From Skeletonema marinoi (taxonomy: Eukaryota > Bacillariophyta > Thalassiosirophyceae > Thalassiosirales > Thalassiosiraceae): a stretch of 64,000 nucleotides of DNA. Below, in pieces: positions 52,121-62,294 of the stretch (positions within the stretch are counted from its first letter, which is position 1; each line of letters opens with the position of its first letter). Position numbers and translations under genes: made by a program. The stretch is taken from NCBI GenBank assembly GCA_030544225.1, contig CM060497.1, positions 1-64,000 of the forward strand, given 5' to 3'. A model generated the notes under the pieces. The model ran no database searches. It was given only the letters and a program-made list of their open reading frames with translations, and was not told where the DNA came from.

Positions 52121-54553
52121 CTAGTATTTCTTGAATTCTTCTAGCTTCTCGTTTGTGTCGATCATCTCTATCATCTCAGGCGGCAGTATTGCCGACGAGA
52201 ACTTGGCTCCAGCAAAAGTTTTCTTTTCGTCCTCTTCACCTTCTGACATTATTCCAGCAGATGCATCCAAGTCAATGATACGCAGCTTACTGTCGATACG
52301 AAAACGCACTATGTTGAGCATCTTGATGTCACCATGCATTAGTTTCTCTTTATGCAGGTGCTCGACAGCCTCAAACACTTCTCTTAGTATGACTCGCACA
52401 TCATCAAGTTTGGGCTGCTCCTGGTAAAACATTTGAAGTAGATTTCGATCTCCTGCTTCCATAACAAAGGCGTGTTCGCCTACTTCAATACCGTTGAGGT
52501 GTTTCTTCGTGATGATATCCAAGCCGCCTTCGCCATTCCTCACTGCATTAGCAATAGCGTCTTCCGATGGTACATTTAATAGCGCTGATACCACATAGTT
52601 GGGGTTCAACTCATACTTCTTGCGAGCATTGCACTCACGCTCCCACTGATCCTTGTTCTGCATTAGCTTGATCACTACCTCGCGAGGACCATCTCCCAAC
52701 TGTCGCTTGCAGATGCTTACAAACTCTCCCTTTGATATGCTCTCATCACTCTCCTTTGAAACCTTTAAAAACAGATCAGGGTCCAAGCCGATAGAACTTG
52801 CAATTGCTTTTAACTCCTTTCGGTCGAGCTTTCCATTCCCATCTTTGTCCGCTTTGTCAAATGTGACACCGTAGTCAGATTGGTCGCGTAGATCTTGTGC
52901 ACGTAACACCACACTTGTTGCTGTTCGGTGCTCAGGTGGGCCAATGTGGAGCTTGTACTGGCCGCAAAAGAGTAGGTATTCATAGATTACTTCACGAGGA
53001 CCTTCCGCAGCTAAACCAAGAGCAAGTCTACCCTTAGCATCACGGGCATCTGCAAGGTCGTGAATGTGTTTACCAAAGCCACATCCAAAATCGTCAATAC
53101 CATCACTCCACTTCTCGGAGTCAAGGAGAACGTTCCGCACGGCACATGCTGCGGTTTCAGTGCTGTAAGAAATACAAGCGTGCCAGTTGCCACAGTGTTC
53201 CACTGGCGTGCCATCCTCTATACTGACAGGCATATCATTTTTGAGCAGGCGTGTAGCCATGAGGGTCAACCATGTTTGTGGCCAACCATCTGTTACCTTT
53301 TGCTCGACGATCGCCTCAATGGGGAGTCTCCCGTCTTTCATCTTTTCCTTTCCAGCCTGATGGAATGCTTCAAAAAGTTCATATGTTATTTCCCCGGGCA
53401 CAATCCGATCAATAGCAATATGCAGAGGCAGACGACCATCTCTTCCTCTCTTCCCCAACGCTTCAGGATCCTTTTTTATCAAATCCTCAACATCATCACC
53501 CAGATCCTCAACATCATCTTCGTCCAGTTGGTCAAATAGTTTATTCTCAAGGAACTTGTGTAATAGATAAGTAGTCTCGAACGGATTATTCTTCTCTGCG
53601 TCAGGGTATGCATGATGCAGCGCATCCTTAACTAGTTCTGAATTATTGTCTTCGTAGGCAATGTGCAGTGGCAGTATGCATTCATCAAAATTGGTTGAAA
53701 ATCTTTTCCCTGCAGCTTCAGGATACGCTTCAAGTACAGCCAGCACGATATCATCCGATGACCTCTTGGTAAGGACAAAACCCAACAGAAGTAGCCCGTC
53801 AATACGAACTTTGCAAATCTCTCGAAAAAAATCAGGTGAATCTTCTGATGATTTAGATCCCCCGTCTTCAAACTCACTGTATACACTATGACCGCTATCA
53901 CTTTCTTCAGAACTGCTCTCACTAGCGACGTGAGACGAAATACTGTTATCATCATACTCTTCAAATTGCTCATCATACTCTTCAAATTTACTAGATTCTT
54001 TACTCCCAAGACTGATTTCTTCTGGTTGATACTTGTCTTCATCAGATGCATTTCTTTCGAGGCATATCTCAACAAGGAGCCTCCCTTCTTTCGTCTCCTC
54101 AAATGCAGCTCGAGGATAAGCATTAAGAAGCAACAGAAGAATTCCCTCCGATGCGTCCGTATTTTTTACGGCATTGTGTAGTGGTAGATTTTTTGTGTAA
54201 GGATCCCTTTCACTTGCTGCGCCGGGATGTGCATTGAGCAGTGCCTTAAACACTTTCTCTGAACACATTACGTGTTTCTGCGAAAGGGCCAAATGAAGTG
54301 CATTCAATCGTGCGTGTGGGAGCCAGCATGCGTCTCTATCCTTTGCAGCTGCAGCCTGAGGACATGCCTCAAGAAGCAGGAGAATCACTTCATCCGGCAC
54401 ACCACGATCACGACAGCTGATGGCTTCATGCAGCGGCACGTATTTAGAATCTTTTCCCATCAATGCATCAGAATGATTCTTGATGAAAGCTGTAGCTTCC
54501 TCAACGCTTGGATTATTCCATAACCAAGATAGGGGATCCATATTCGAATGCAC
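52121..54553 (-). CDS. Ankyrin/EF-hand/protein-kinase protein, N-terminal half to TAG
   Basis: 810 residues to an in-frame TAG. From the N-terminus: ankyrin-like repeats (VPLHEAISCRDRG, LNALHLALSQKHV, NLPLHNAVKNTDAS, LPLHIAYEDNNSE, RLPLHIAIDRIVPG), with an acidic Ser-rich insert at about 185-235. One canonical EF-hand loop DKDGNGKLDRKE lies near residue 570. A kinase domain begins at about 670, with FVMEAGDRNLLQMF, the catalytic loop LMHGDIKMLNIVRF (HGD in place of HRD), IIDLDASAG (DLD in place of DFG) and SSAILPPEMIE (APE-like). The stop falls just after this, before the DxW motif that lies in 50156-52120. The combination suggests Ca2+-linked signalling at a membrane. No splice pair removes the stop. 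It may be read through, a recent lesion or an assembly error. Confidence 0.8.
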   Translation of the reverse strand: MHSNMDPLSWLWNNPSVEEATAFIKNHSDALMGKDSKYVPLHEAISCRDRGVPDEVILLLLEACPQAAAAKDRDACWLPHARLNALHLALSQKHVMCSEKVFKALLNAHPGAASERDPYTKNLPLHNAVKNTDASEGILLLLLNAYPRAAFEETKEGRLLVEICLERNASDEDKYQPEEISLGSKESSKFEEYDEQFEEYDDNSISSHVASESSSEESDSGHSVYSEFEDGGSKSSEDSPDFFREICKVRIDGLLLLGFVLTKRSSDDIVLAVLEAYPEAAGKRFSTNFDECILPLHIAYEDNNSELVKDALHHAYPDAEKNNPFETTYLLHKFLENKLFDQLDEDDVEDLGDDVEDLIKKDPEALGKRGRDGRLPLHIAIDRIVPGEITYELFEAFHQAGKEKMKDGRLPIEAIVEQKVTDGWPQTWLTLMATRLLKNDMPVSIEDGTPVEHCGNWHACISYSTETAACAVRNVLLDSEKWSDGIDDFGCGFGKHIHDLADARDAKGRLALGLAAEGPREVIYEYLLFCGQYKLHIGPPEHRTATSVVLRAQDLRDQSDYGVTFDKADKDGNGKLDRKELKAIASSIGLDPDLFLKVSKESDESISKGEFVSICKRQLGDGPREVVIKLMQNKDQWERECNARKKYELNPNYVVSALLNVPSEDAIANAVRNGEGGLDIITKKHLNGIEVGEHAFVMEAGDRNLLQMFYQEQPKLDDVRVILREVFEAVEHLHKEKLMHGDIKMLNIVRFRIDSKLRIIDLDASAGIMSEGEEDEKKTFAGAKFSSAILPPEMIEMIDTNEKLEEFKKY

Positions 54554-56328
54554 TATATTAGAATTGGCTGGTGCGGCAGCTGTTGCTGTTGTCGTCGGCG
54601 GAATGGGTGGGTCGGTCTTGCTGCTAGCTGCTACCTATTATTATATCACGCCTGCTATTAAGTAGGGAGGATGGCCGCCCCTGATGCCTCGCTCATTCAT
54701 CAAGTTCAAGTGCCGAAGATATTTGTGAAATAAGTTCAATAAGTTTCACGTACGTCGCTTTCCGACAGGCTTTCCTACAATATCCGGATGACACCTACAC
54801 ACTCTCACAATGGAAAACATGACAGCCTTCATTTCATCCGAGCTCCTTTGGCTGTTGGTTAGTACCCAGCAACAATACACACCAGTAACTCCTCATCGCC
54901 GCCAGCAACAGTAGACGGAATTGGAAATCAAATGGCCCTGGGCATTCTAGTTGCGAGCACGATGTTTGATCTTTCAAACTACTTTGCATCAGCCAGCCGC
55001 CAGCCATGTGCGGACGGCAATGACGAGCAGTCAGTCTTCATCGTCAAGCGATGAGACAGCTTCAACATCATCCGTGTCGTCAGATGATAGCACCCCCGGC
55101 ACCACCGGCAGCAGAAATGATGGTTGCTACAACTACAACAACAGCCAAGCCAAACACAAGGACAAGAACAAGGATCCCCCAAGCCCAAGCAATGCTTCCA
55201 ATGACGACATCAGCGACAAGAGCAAGAAGAAGTACGATAGTGCACATGTCTCCCAAGATTGCCTTTCAAATATTCAAACTTATTGAACTGAAGCGTCGGT
55301 GCAAGGTTCTTCGATTTGGAGGCTCAATACCATCTTTTGTCTGTCGACTCAACTCGAGAGGGGGTTAGAAAGCGGTTTGCTTTGCCAAATTCAACATCCA
55401 ATACTGCTCCGAAGATACTCTCAGCTCCTAATGGGTATGGGATGATGATTCATGGCCAATGGTAGCAACAGAAAGATTATTAGAGTGGTATAAAGTCTCT
55501 CCCTACTGTATACCTCTCCCTGTCAACTGTCAGCAATTGCAACAACATCAAATCATGGGCCAAATATACGATAGAGAGCTTCTCTCATCACAGCTGCAGC
55601 CATGCCTCCCAACAACGGCATTCCGTTCAATTCTCTATTGTCAGTGATTGATGGTTGCAGCATTGATGGTTGCAGTGTATTATATGAAGATGTGTTGTGA
55701 TGTACATGGTGTGCTTGCTGCTTGCTGAGGTTATGACAGTGACGTAGTGTAGACAAGTAATTGTTGTAACGAAGATCAGTAAGTATTCCGGGCCCTGGAA
55801 TACTCACGCCTGCTGCAGATCACTATTGATAACGTTCTAGACAATCTTTAGTAACAAAATTGTAGTTAGTATTATCTAAAAATGCGCTCTCTGTAAAGCC
55901 CGAGCACAGGGGACTTGTTTAGCGTGCTAGCATTGGATCTGCATTTGCACTGTAATGGCGGAATGATCCACCACGTCATTGATTTCCTAAGTTAAGAAAT
56001 GCCTACGGAAACACATGAAGTTACCTCGACACTCCTTCTCATTGCGCAATCCAGTGCTAATCACCAGCCGCACAATTTCTTTCTGAGGTACTCAAATATT
56101 AAATACCTCCGTGGTCAAACCTTTCGTTAAAGATATTATCATCAAGTTGTTTGGTAGTTCCAACTTTCGCTATCTGTTGTATGCTATCTATTGTAATCGT
56201 AATCATCGTCTTTTGTCCTCATCAATTTTTGCACTCCCACCTAAATACTTGTTCTTACAACAAAAAATCTTATATTATGCACTCTATTGAATTTTTCACA
56301 TGTGGAATATGTACTCATCCACTACTCT
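54554..56328. other. Intergenic with weak ORFs
   Basis: About 1.8 kb. Two overlapping plus-strand frames at 54951-55286 and 55051-55368 encode Ser/Thr- or Pro/Thr-rich low-complexity sequence (MTSSQSSSSSDETAST from 55020) with no domain, paralogue or clear splice pattern. I do not call them. The start near 54560 is the probable promoter of the kinase gene. Confidence 0.4.
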
Positions 56329-57006
56329 TTACAACAAATTGTCAGGAACCAGCGGCTCCCTCAAATTCTCCCCACCCCCACCATTATTCTCCCCCTTCCT
56401 CTCCTCCACCGAAGTAGCCTGACAACTCGCCAAAGCAGCCAAGAACCAAAACACAATCGCGGCAATACAACAACGTGCCCCTGTCGAAAGTGTGCACGTG
56501 TCATTAAACTCAATTTGGATATTTTCTCGTGAATCCAATTCAGATTGTAATTGGTGGATTAGTTGATTGTTCGTGCATACGGTTGGACTGTTTAATAGTA
56601 AGAGTGAGAGGCCTTGGAAGAGACATGCGGATAGGTATGCCACACCTTCGGATCGAGTATATGCTCGTTTATTGGGGTTGACACATCCACCGATGAGATT
56701 GCGAAAGAAGAATATACCGCCGATCACCAAGGCGAGGATGGAGAAGATGCGTGCTGCCTTCATTGATCCGTCGATTGCTGTGGATCCGTAGCCGATGCAT
56801 GCTTGGAAGACGACCGAGCCGCCGAGGGGTACGGAGATGGCATACCAGCTGTGCGACCAGAGGCCAAAGCCGAGGCTGAGGCTGGTGTCTTGGATGGTGG
56901 TGAATTGGACGTAGTTGCAGTTGTAGACGGATGACCAGGAGAGGAAGAAGGCGACTGTTGCAAAGATGCTTGAGAGGAGGGAGAGTGAGACGCTGCTGTT
57001 CGCCAT
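56329..57006 (-). CDS. 4-TM tetraspan-like protein, paralogue 1
   Basis: Single exon, 225 residues. Four hydrophobic helices: SVSLSLLSSIFATVAFFLSW, FSILALVIGGIFFF, VAYLSACLFQGLSLLLL and CCIAAIVFWFLAALASC. A Cys-containing loop lies between helices 1 and 2 (FGLWSHSWYAI) and another between 3 and 4 (CTNNQ...FNDTCTLSTGARC). The topology and paired Cys loops resemble tetraspan or claudin-like membrane proteins, but no CCG motif is present, so I do not call it a tetraspanin. The C-terminus LREPLVPDNLL carries a dileucine-like PLV motif also seen in the paralogues. Paralogues are at 57564 and 58749. Confidence 0.75.
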   Translation of the reverse strand: MANSSVSLSLLSSIFATVAFFLSWSSVYNCNYVQFTTIQDTSLSLGFGLWSHSWYAISVPLGGSVVFQACIGYGSTAIDGSMKAARIFSILALVIGGIFFFRNLIGGCVNPNKRAYTRSEGVAYLSACLFQGLSLLLLNSPTVCTNNQLIHQLQSELDSRENIQIEFNDTCTLSTGARCCIAAIVFWFLAALASCQATSVEERKGENNGGGGENLREPLVPDNLL

Positions 57007-57563
57007 TTTGTTGGATGATGTGTTAGTTTGTGATATATGTTATTGATACGTTGTTATTGATTATTATGATGCTGTTGCAGAGGCAATATCAGTGAGGTAG
57101 ATGTAGATGGAGTTGTTAGAGTGTCTTGGTGTTGCATAAAGTACGATCGATCGAGCTGTTTTGGTTGTTGGCTTGGGCGTGCAAAGCAAGAACAAGAAAC
57201 AAGACGCGTGTTGCTGCCGAAAGTGAAATTACCCCCGAGCAAAATATAGATTTTATTACAACATGAGGTTTACTCTAATCTAGCTATGTGAATAGATCAA
57301 AAAATGTTGTTCAAACTCAAGGGATGCCATTGTAAAACTCTGAGATTGCACTTTTCATCTTGAACCACGGAGTATGTACCTAAATACTACTCGTAGATAA
57401 GTAGTAATTATACCGTAGATCCCCTATGTGCTTTTGGCGGGAGACATAAAACAAGTTGCAAAAATTGAAATCTGAAGAGGAGAGCGAACAACACAACATC
57501 TCTGCATACAGCCTACAGCATAGCATCCAAAGTGGAAGAGCATTAACAACACCAACTAGAAAT

Positions 57564-58413
57564 ATGGTGAAACTCGGGTGGGTTATTGTTGTGTGCCCGG
57601 TGTGTATTTCAGTAATTATTGTCTCGGAGCCGAACGCAGAACGCAGTATGAAGGATTTTTCTGGCCATCTCTTGGCTCCAAGCTTGGCTCTTGGCCTCTT
57701 CTTCTACAAACCTCAATCGTCTATCTTCTACTTTTAACCAAACATCGTGCGCTAACAAATGAATTCAACTCTCTCTTTTTCACAGTTGGGAAACATACAG
57801 CTTCGGCGCAGACGTCTTTGGAGCGACCGCCTTTCTCCTTACTTTGATTGGCAGTGCAAGATGCGATTTTATCAAGTTTACATCCGTCGACGGCACATTT
57901 ACGGATCATTTCGGAGTGTGGCGGTATGGTCAATGGGCTTATCTCACCAATGGTCAGCAGGCCTGGCTTTATGAAGGTTGCTTCCCATACTCGGACAGCG
58001 TTGCAATCGACTCCAAGTGGAAGGCGGCACGTGCATTTGATGCGATGGTCCTTATCGGAGGACTGCTATTTTTCATGATGAGTGCTTTTTCCGCATGTCT
58101 CGGGAAGAGAACATATACCCGTCCAAATGGCATTGTGGGTGTATGTCTTCTTTTGCTCAGCCTCTTTTCTGGTTTGACGTTGCTCGTTTTGGACAGCAAC
58201 TTGTGTAAAAACAATGTCCTCCTTGGGGAATTGTTTCAATTTTTGTTTAATGATCAATGTGAGCTATCGACCGGAGCTAACTGTTTCATTTCGGCAACTG
58301 TATTTTGGTTTGCGGCTGCTCTATGCAGTTTATCTGCTAGTCGAAGCAAGAGTGAGGATGATGATGAGGTGGATGGGGGATTGACTGAATCTTTGATTCA
58401 AGGGGAACCTTGA
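57564..58413 (+). CDS. 4-TM tetraspan-like protein, paralogue 2
   Basis: Exon 1 is only 14 bases (57564-57577, MVKLG), followed by a 208-bp intron with a strong polypyrimidine acceptor and exon 2 at 57786-58413; 213 residues. Paralogue 3 also has a 14-base first exon ending in the same phase, which supports this model, although the donor GTGGGT is weak. Conserved with the others: HFGVWRYGQWAYLT, a second helix (AMVLIGGLLFFMMSAF), RTYTRPNGIVGVCLLLLSLFS and CELSTGANCFISATVFWFAAAL. Ends GLTESLIQGEP. Divergent from paralogue 1 with about 560 bp between starts. Function unknown. Confidence 0.7.
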
Positions 58414-58748
58414 GGTGTTTCTCTTTAATATAGAGGAATATGAAGGGTCTGAATGAAATCATATTGTCGGGAAGAAACTAGTATTATTGTAAAGAGTAAA
58501 TATTTGGAATAAGAATAAGAGACTATAACACACTCTGTAATGGCGAGTAATCCTATAGGTAGGTGACACCACCAACGTAGAACATCCATCAGCAACCCGT
58601 TAGCGTTAGGTGATCTGTAATAGTGTTAGATTGTTCATTTGTTGCTGTTGTCATCAAAAGGAGGTATAGCATCCTCTTCGTTTGTTGTCTCTAATTTAAA
58701 CTTACATTACCAACAGCATCATCATTTACCTTCTGAACAACACATCTC

Positions 58749-59610
58749 TCAAACCGTTTCATTATCAGTCTCATTTTCATCGATAAATGCCTCTTTTTCA
58801 TACTCATACTCCTGGACCAGTGGTTCATCCAACCCATTATCATGACGAGCCCTCCTCAAACGAGATGATGGATGCAAAAGTGCCGATAAAACAGCCGCCA
58901 CAACCCAAAACACACAAGAGGCAATTGCACTCTTCCCACCAGTCGACAAGACGCAGGACGAAAAGTCCATGTTGTTCAACGCCGCCACTGTCGAGTTGCG
59001 ATTGGATGAACAGATGTTGGTATTGAGTAGGATCAGACTCATCCCGGAACAGAATGCTACTATCAAGTATACTAGAGCACCACCTTGGAGCCTCTTTTTG
59101 GGATTGGTAGTGATGCAACCGGAGCAACCATCGAATATAATGACAGTAGCTCCAAGGATGATAGCAATCAGATTAAACACACGAGCTGCTACCCATGCGG
59201 AGTCAACTTGCTGATCTGACGGATATAGAGAGCAAGTCGATGAGGCAATAATTCCATTGGAGGTAACATTGACAGTTTGATGATACCAGAGGCCAAAGTC
59301 GAGTGAGAAGGGTGTTGTAGCGTCGGTGGTAGAGATGCTCAAGAACTTGCAGGATGTGCCGGCGAAGCACAAGATGAGCGCAATTAGTGCCGAAAAGAAG
59401 GGGAAGCAGTATACATATTTTCTGTCACAATGAGAGAGGAAATGTTAGTCAATATGTTGTAATGTATTGGCGAAGAAAACAACATCGTCCATCGGCCTCT
59501 ACTCTGACAACGATGACCAGCAGCACATGTGTTATGTTTTATGTGTTGTGCATCATCATCGGATCGACAAGAGATGGCGATCGGCGGCAAACTTACGGTA
59601 CCGTCGACAT
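58749..59610 (-). CDS. 4-TM tetraspan-like protein, paralogue 3
   Basis: Exon 1 is 14 bases (59610-59597, MSTVP), intron 175 bp (GTAAGT...CAG), exon 2 59421-58749; 228 residues. The join gives MSTVPKYVYCFPFFSALIAL, which completes the first helix missing from the exon 2 frame alone. It shares DFGLWYHQTVNV, a second helix (FNLIAIILGATVIIF), KKRLQGGALVYLIVAFCSG and CVLSTGGKSAIASCVFWVVAAV with the paralogues. The tail is acidic (GLDEPLVQEYEYEKE). Convergent with paralogue 2. Confidence 0.75.
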
Positions 59611-60514
59611 TTTTAGCAGTGTTGTAAGAAGATGTTTCCACTGCTGTGATAGTTGTTTTGACGTTTAACGTTGGTGTTGAAGGTCTCCTAATCCTTACAG
59701 AGTTGGTATTGTAGCAGAGAGTTTTGAGGCATGGCATGGTGCTTCGCCCATTGCTTTATGTCGCAGATGACGTTTCCCGCCATATCAAATATTTTTGTGA
59801 AGGGCTAAAGATCATATCCGGAGTTTGCGATCATCCCGTTTGGCGGGACTCATGTACTATTCCGACATACCGCTTAAGTAGCTACTCCGACCAAATTCAG
59901 CCGGGAACATGCTTTTTTCATGTCTGATCAGACTCTCCTCACAAAATAGTTAGGCTACTCTAGCTATTTTGGCAGCAGCGTCTCGCCGCCATCTCCACAG
60001 CGTCTTTCTATCATCATCTTATCTAATTACTATAAAAAGCAAATTCCGCATTATGGAATTGTAGCGTATGATTCCTACGTAGACCACCACATAGAAAATT
60101 TCGCATGTGGAATTGTAGCGTATAATTCCTACGTAGACCACCACGTAGAAAGTGGCCGATTGGGGAATCGTACATTGTGGTCGATGTGAGTTGTAGAAGT
60201 AATTCTGACGTTGCAATACTAATTCAGTTGTTAAAAAATGCGTAGATATGGAAACATGAGCACCGCTGCGACTTATTTCAGAGAACAAGTCGAGTAAAAC
60301 TGCATGCAGCATGCAGCGCAGCTTTGCATGGCCGTCCCTCAATCCCACAAATGATGAGAAGCGAACGGCAGGTTAGAGACAGACGTGGTACCGCTTCTTG
60401 TCCGTTCGTGTAAATAGGTTTGTGTCTGATCTGACGTCATTTTCACTATCAAAAAATCCAATGTGGGCTCTCTAGCGGACCGCGACAAGCCGGTCCGTTC
60501 TAGTCTTATCTACA
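59611..60514. other. Intergenic with 55-bp tandem pair
   Basis: No supported gene. A duplicated unit of about 55 bp lies at 60042-60151 (shared GGAATTGTAGCGTAT and ATTCCTACGTAGACCACCAC). The unit contains TACGTA and its flanks are partly self-complementary. Confidence 0.5.
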
Positions 60515-61945
60515 ATAAAGGCCATGCAGACCAAAACTACCGGCCCGGGGCATTTTTGCCACCGATCACAAAAAAGACCCACACCATGGTGTTCCAGGCC
60601 TATGCTACAATAACGGCGACAAATAATCATATAACAAACCCAAAACATAGTCACTAAACCCATTTTTCACGCTGAATCGAATGGTGCAGTCGGCGGTCCG
60701 CTATCTCCAGCGCCTACAGACGTATTGACAGTGATAGCAGCGGCAGCGATTTTTCCACAATCGACGCGACAACATAGTTTGGGCATCATGTGGGAGGGGT
60801 AATGATCAACATATAACGCTGCCATGATAACCCCATATCCGCATAGGTATAAGTCGGCGAATAATCGCCGGCGATAGTGACAGAAATGAGTAATATAGCG
60901 GCATTTAGTGAAAAATATGAAGGCACCAACATCAACTGAAAATCAAAGCATCAACGATTAGAAATAATGACCACTTATCCGCTCCTATCTTCAATATCAC
61001 AACATGATACTGATCAAACACCTTCATATAATTACACTAAGTGATTATTCTTGGGAATGGGCGGCCAAATGTCTGCAATGATCCTTTTACACTCTGGTGC
61101 TACTTGGCTCTACGGTGCTCTACTGGGTGTATATCTTCTGTGGAAGTGGGAGCACATCACACATCATGCACATCTTCATAGAACCCACTGTAATGTTGCA
61201 AGCATACACATAGATATTCCCAACCAACAATCAGCATATCACGCCCATTTGATGCTGTGTTTATTATTGGAGTATTATATGAGGACTATTAGCCCTCCTC
61301 ATCGGCGGCCGTGTCATGATGTGTCGAAAATGGGCAAAACATACCGCAGCTAACTTGGCGGTGGGTACGTCAAAAAGCATTGATTATTGCAAGCTACTGA
61401 CACGACCAATCAATATAACATATGAAAGAGGTCCTGTGACCATCTTTTGGGTTTGGAATATTGTAATTCATTGTTGTATAGACATGTGCCGTGATTGATG
61501 CCGTCGATGTTAGGGCAGATTTCATGCCTTCTTAAATCTCACTGAATGCCGCTATATTACTCATTTCTGTCACTATCGCCGGCGATTATTCGCCGACTTA
61601 TACCTATGCGGATATGGGGTTATCATGGCAGCGTTATATGTTGATCATTACCCCTCCCACATGATGCCCAAACTATGTTGTCGTGTCGATTGTGGAAAAA
61701 TCGCTGCCGCTGCTATCACTGTCAATACGTCTGTAGGCGCTGGAGATAGCGGACCGCCGACTGCACCATTCGATTCAGCGTGAAAAATGGGTTTAGTGAC
61801 TATGTTTTGGGTTTGTTATATGATTATTTGTCGCCGTTATTGTAGCATAGGCCTGGAGCACCATGGTGTGGGTCTTTTTTGTGATCGGTGGCAAAAATGC
61901 CCCGGGCCAGTAGTTTTGGATTTTTGGCGCCTGCATGGCCTTTAT
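60515..61945. mobile_element. Foldback/MITE-like DNA element with long inverted repeats
   Basis: Inverted repeats of about 400 bp: 60515-60923 pairs with 61529-61945, at high similarity by eye, with one gap of about 11 bp near the outer end. The outer ends read ATAAAGGCCATGCAG and its complement. The central ~600 bp holds a 100-codon frame (61051-61353) with no transposase signature. No clear target duplication is seen; TA is possible. Non-autonomous long-TIR DNA transposon is the best label. Confidence 0.7.
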
Positions 61946-62083
61946 AACTGCAAGATCCGGGATTTTGGCGAGTTTGGCGATATTAAGCGAATATCGCTCA
62001 CTCCACGCCGCTCCATGTCTCGCTCCGAGACACTCCACCATGACTCTGTGACACTCCGAGACACTCCATACTACGCTCCGAGC

Positions 62084-62198
62084 AGCTCTGAGACAGCTCT
62101 GAGATAGCTCTGAGATAGCTCTGAGATAGCTCTGAGATAGCTCTGAGACAGCTCTGAGACAGCTCTGAGATAGCTCTGAGATAGCTCTGAGACAGCTC
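62084..62198. repeat. 11-bp tandem repeat, about 10 copies
   Basis: Unit AGCTCTGAGAT with AGCTCTGAGAC variants. It keeps some copies in long-range order, so it is a minisatellite. The preceding 100 bp contains looser GACACTCC repeats. Confidence 0.85.
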
Positions 62199-62246
62199 CA
62201 TCATGATGATGAAAAGCTACTTATGCAAAGCGAGACTTCTCTAATG

Positions 62247-62294
62247 AAGATTGTGGGGCAAGTCAACAGCAAGATTGTGGGGCAAGTCAACAGC
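62247..62294. repeat. 24-bp tandem duplication
   Basis: Two exact copies in a row of a unit that starts AAGATTGTGGGGCAAGTC and ends AACAGC. No coding context. Confidence 0.85.

Noticed and set aside
50156-54553. Reassignment of TAG to a sense codon, because two genes here have an in-frame TAG.
   Set aside because: Other genes in the window, such as ChlH (22019) and LRGG gene 1 (29515), end cleanly with TAG at the expected length.
56329-59610. Calling the three 4-TM genes true tetraspanins.
   Set aside because: They lack the CCG motif in the large loop that defines tetraspanins.
61051-61353. 100-codon ORF in the core of the inverted-repeat element as a transposase.
   Set aside because: It has no DDE/DDD pattern or DNA-binding motif and is too short.
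61998-62204. Minus-strand ORF with a repeated SELSQSYLRAI pattern.
   Set aside because: It is only the 11-bp satellite read in one frame; no start context or domain.
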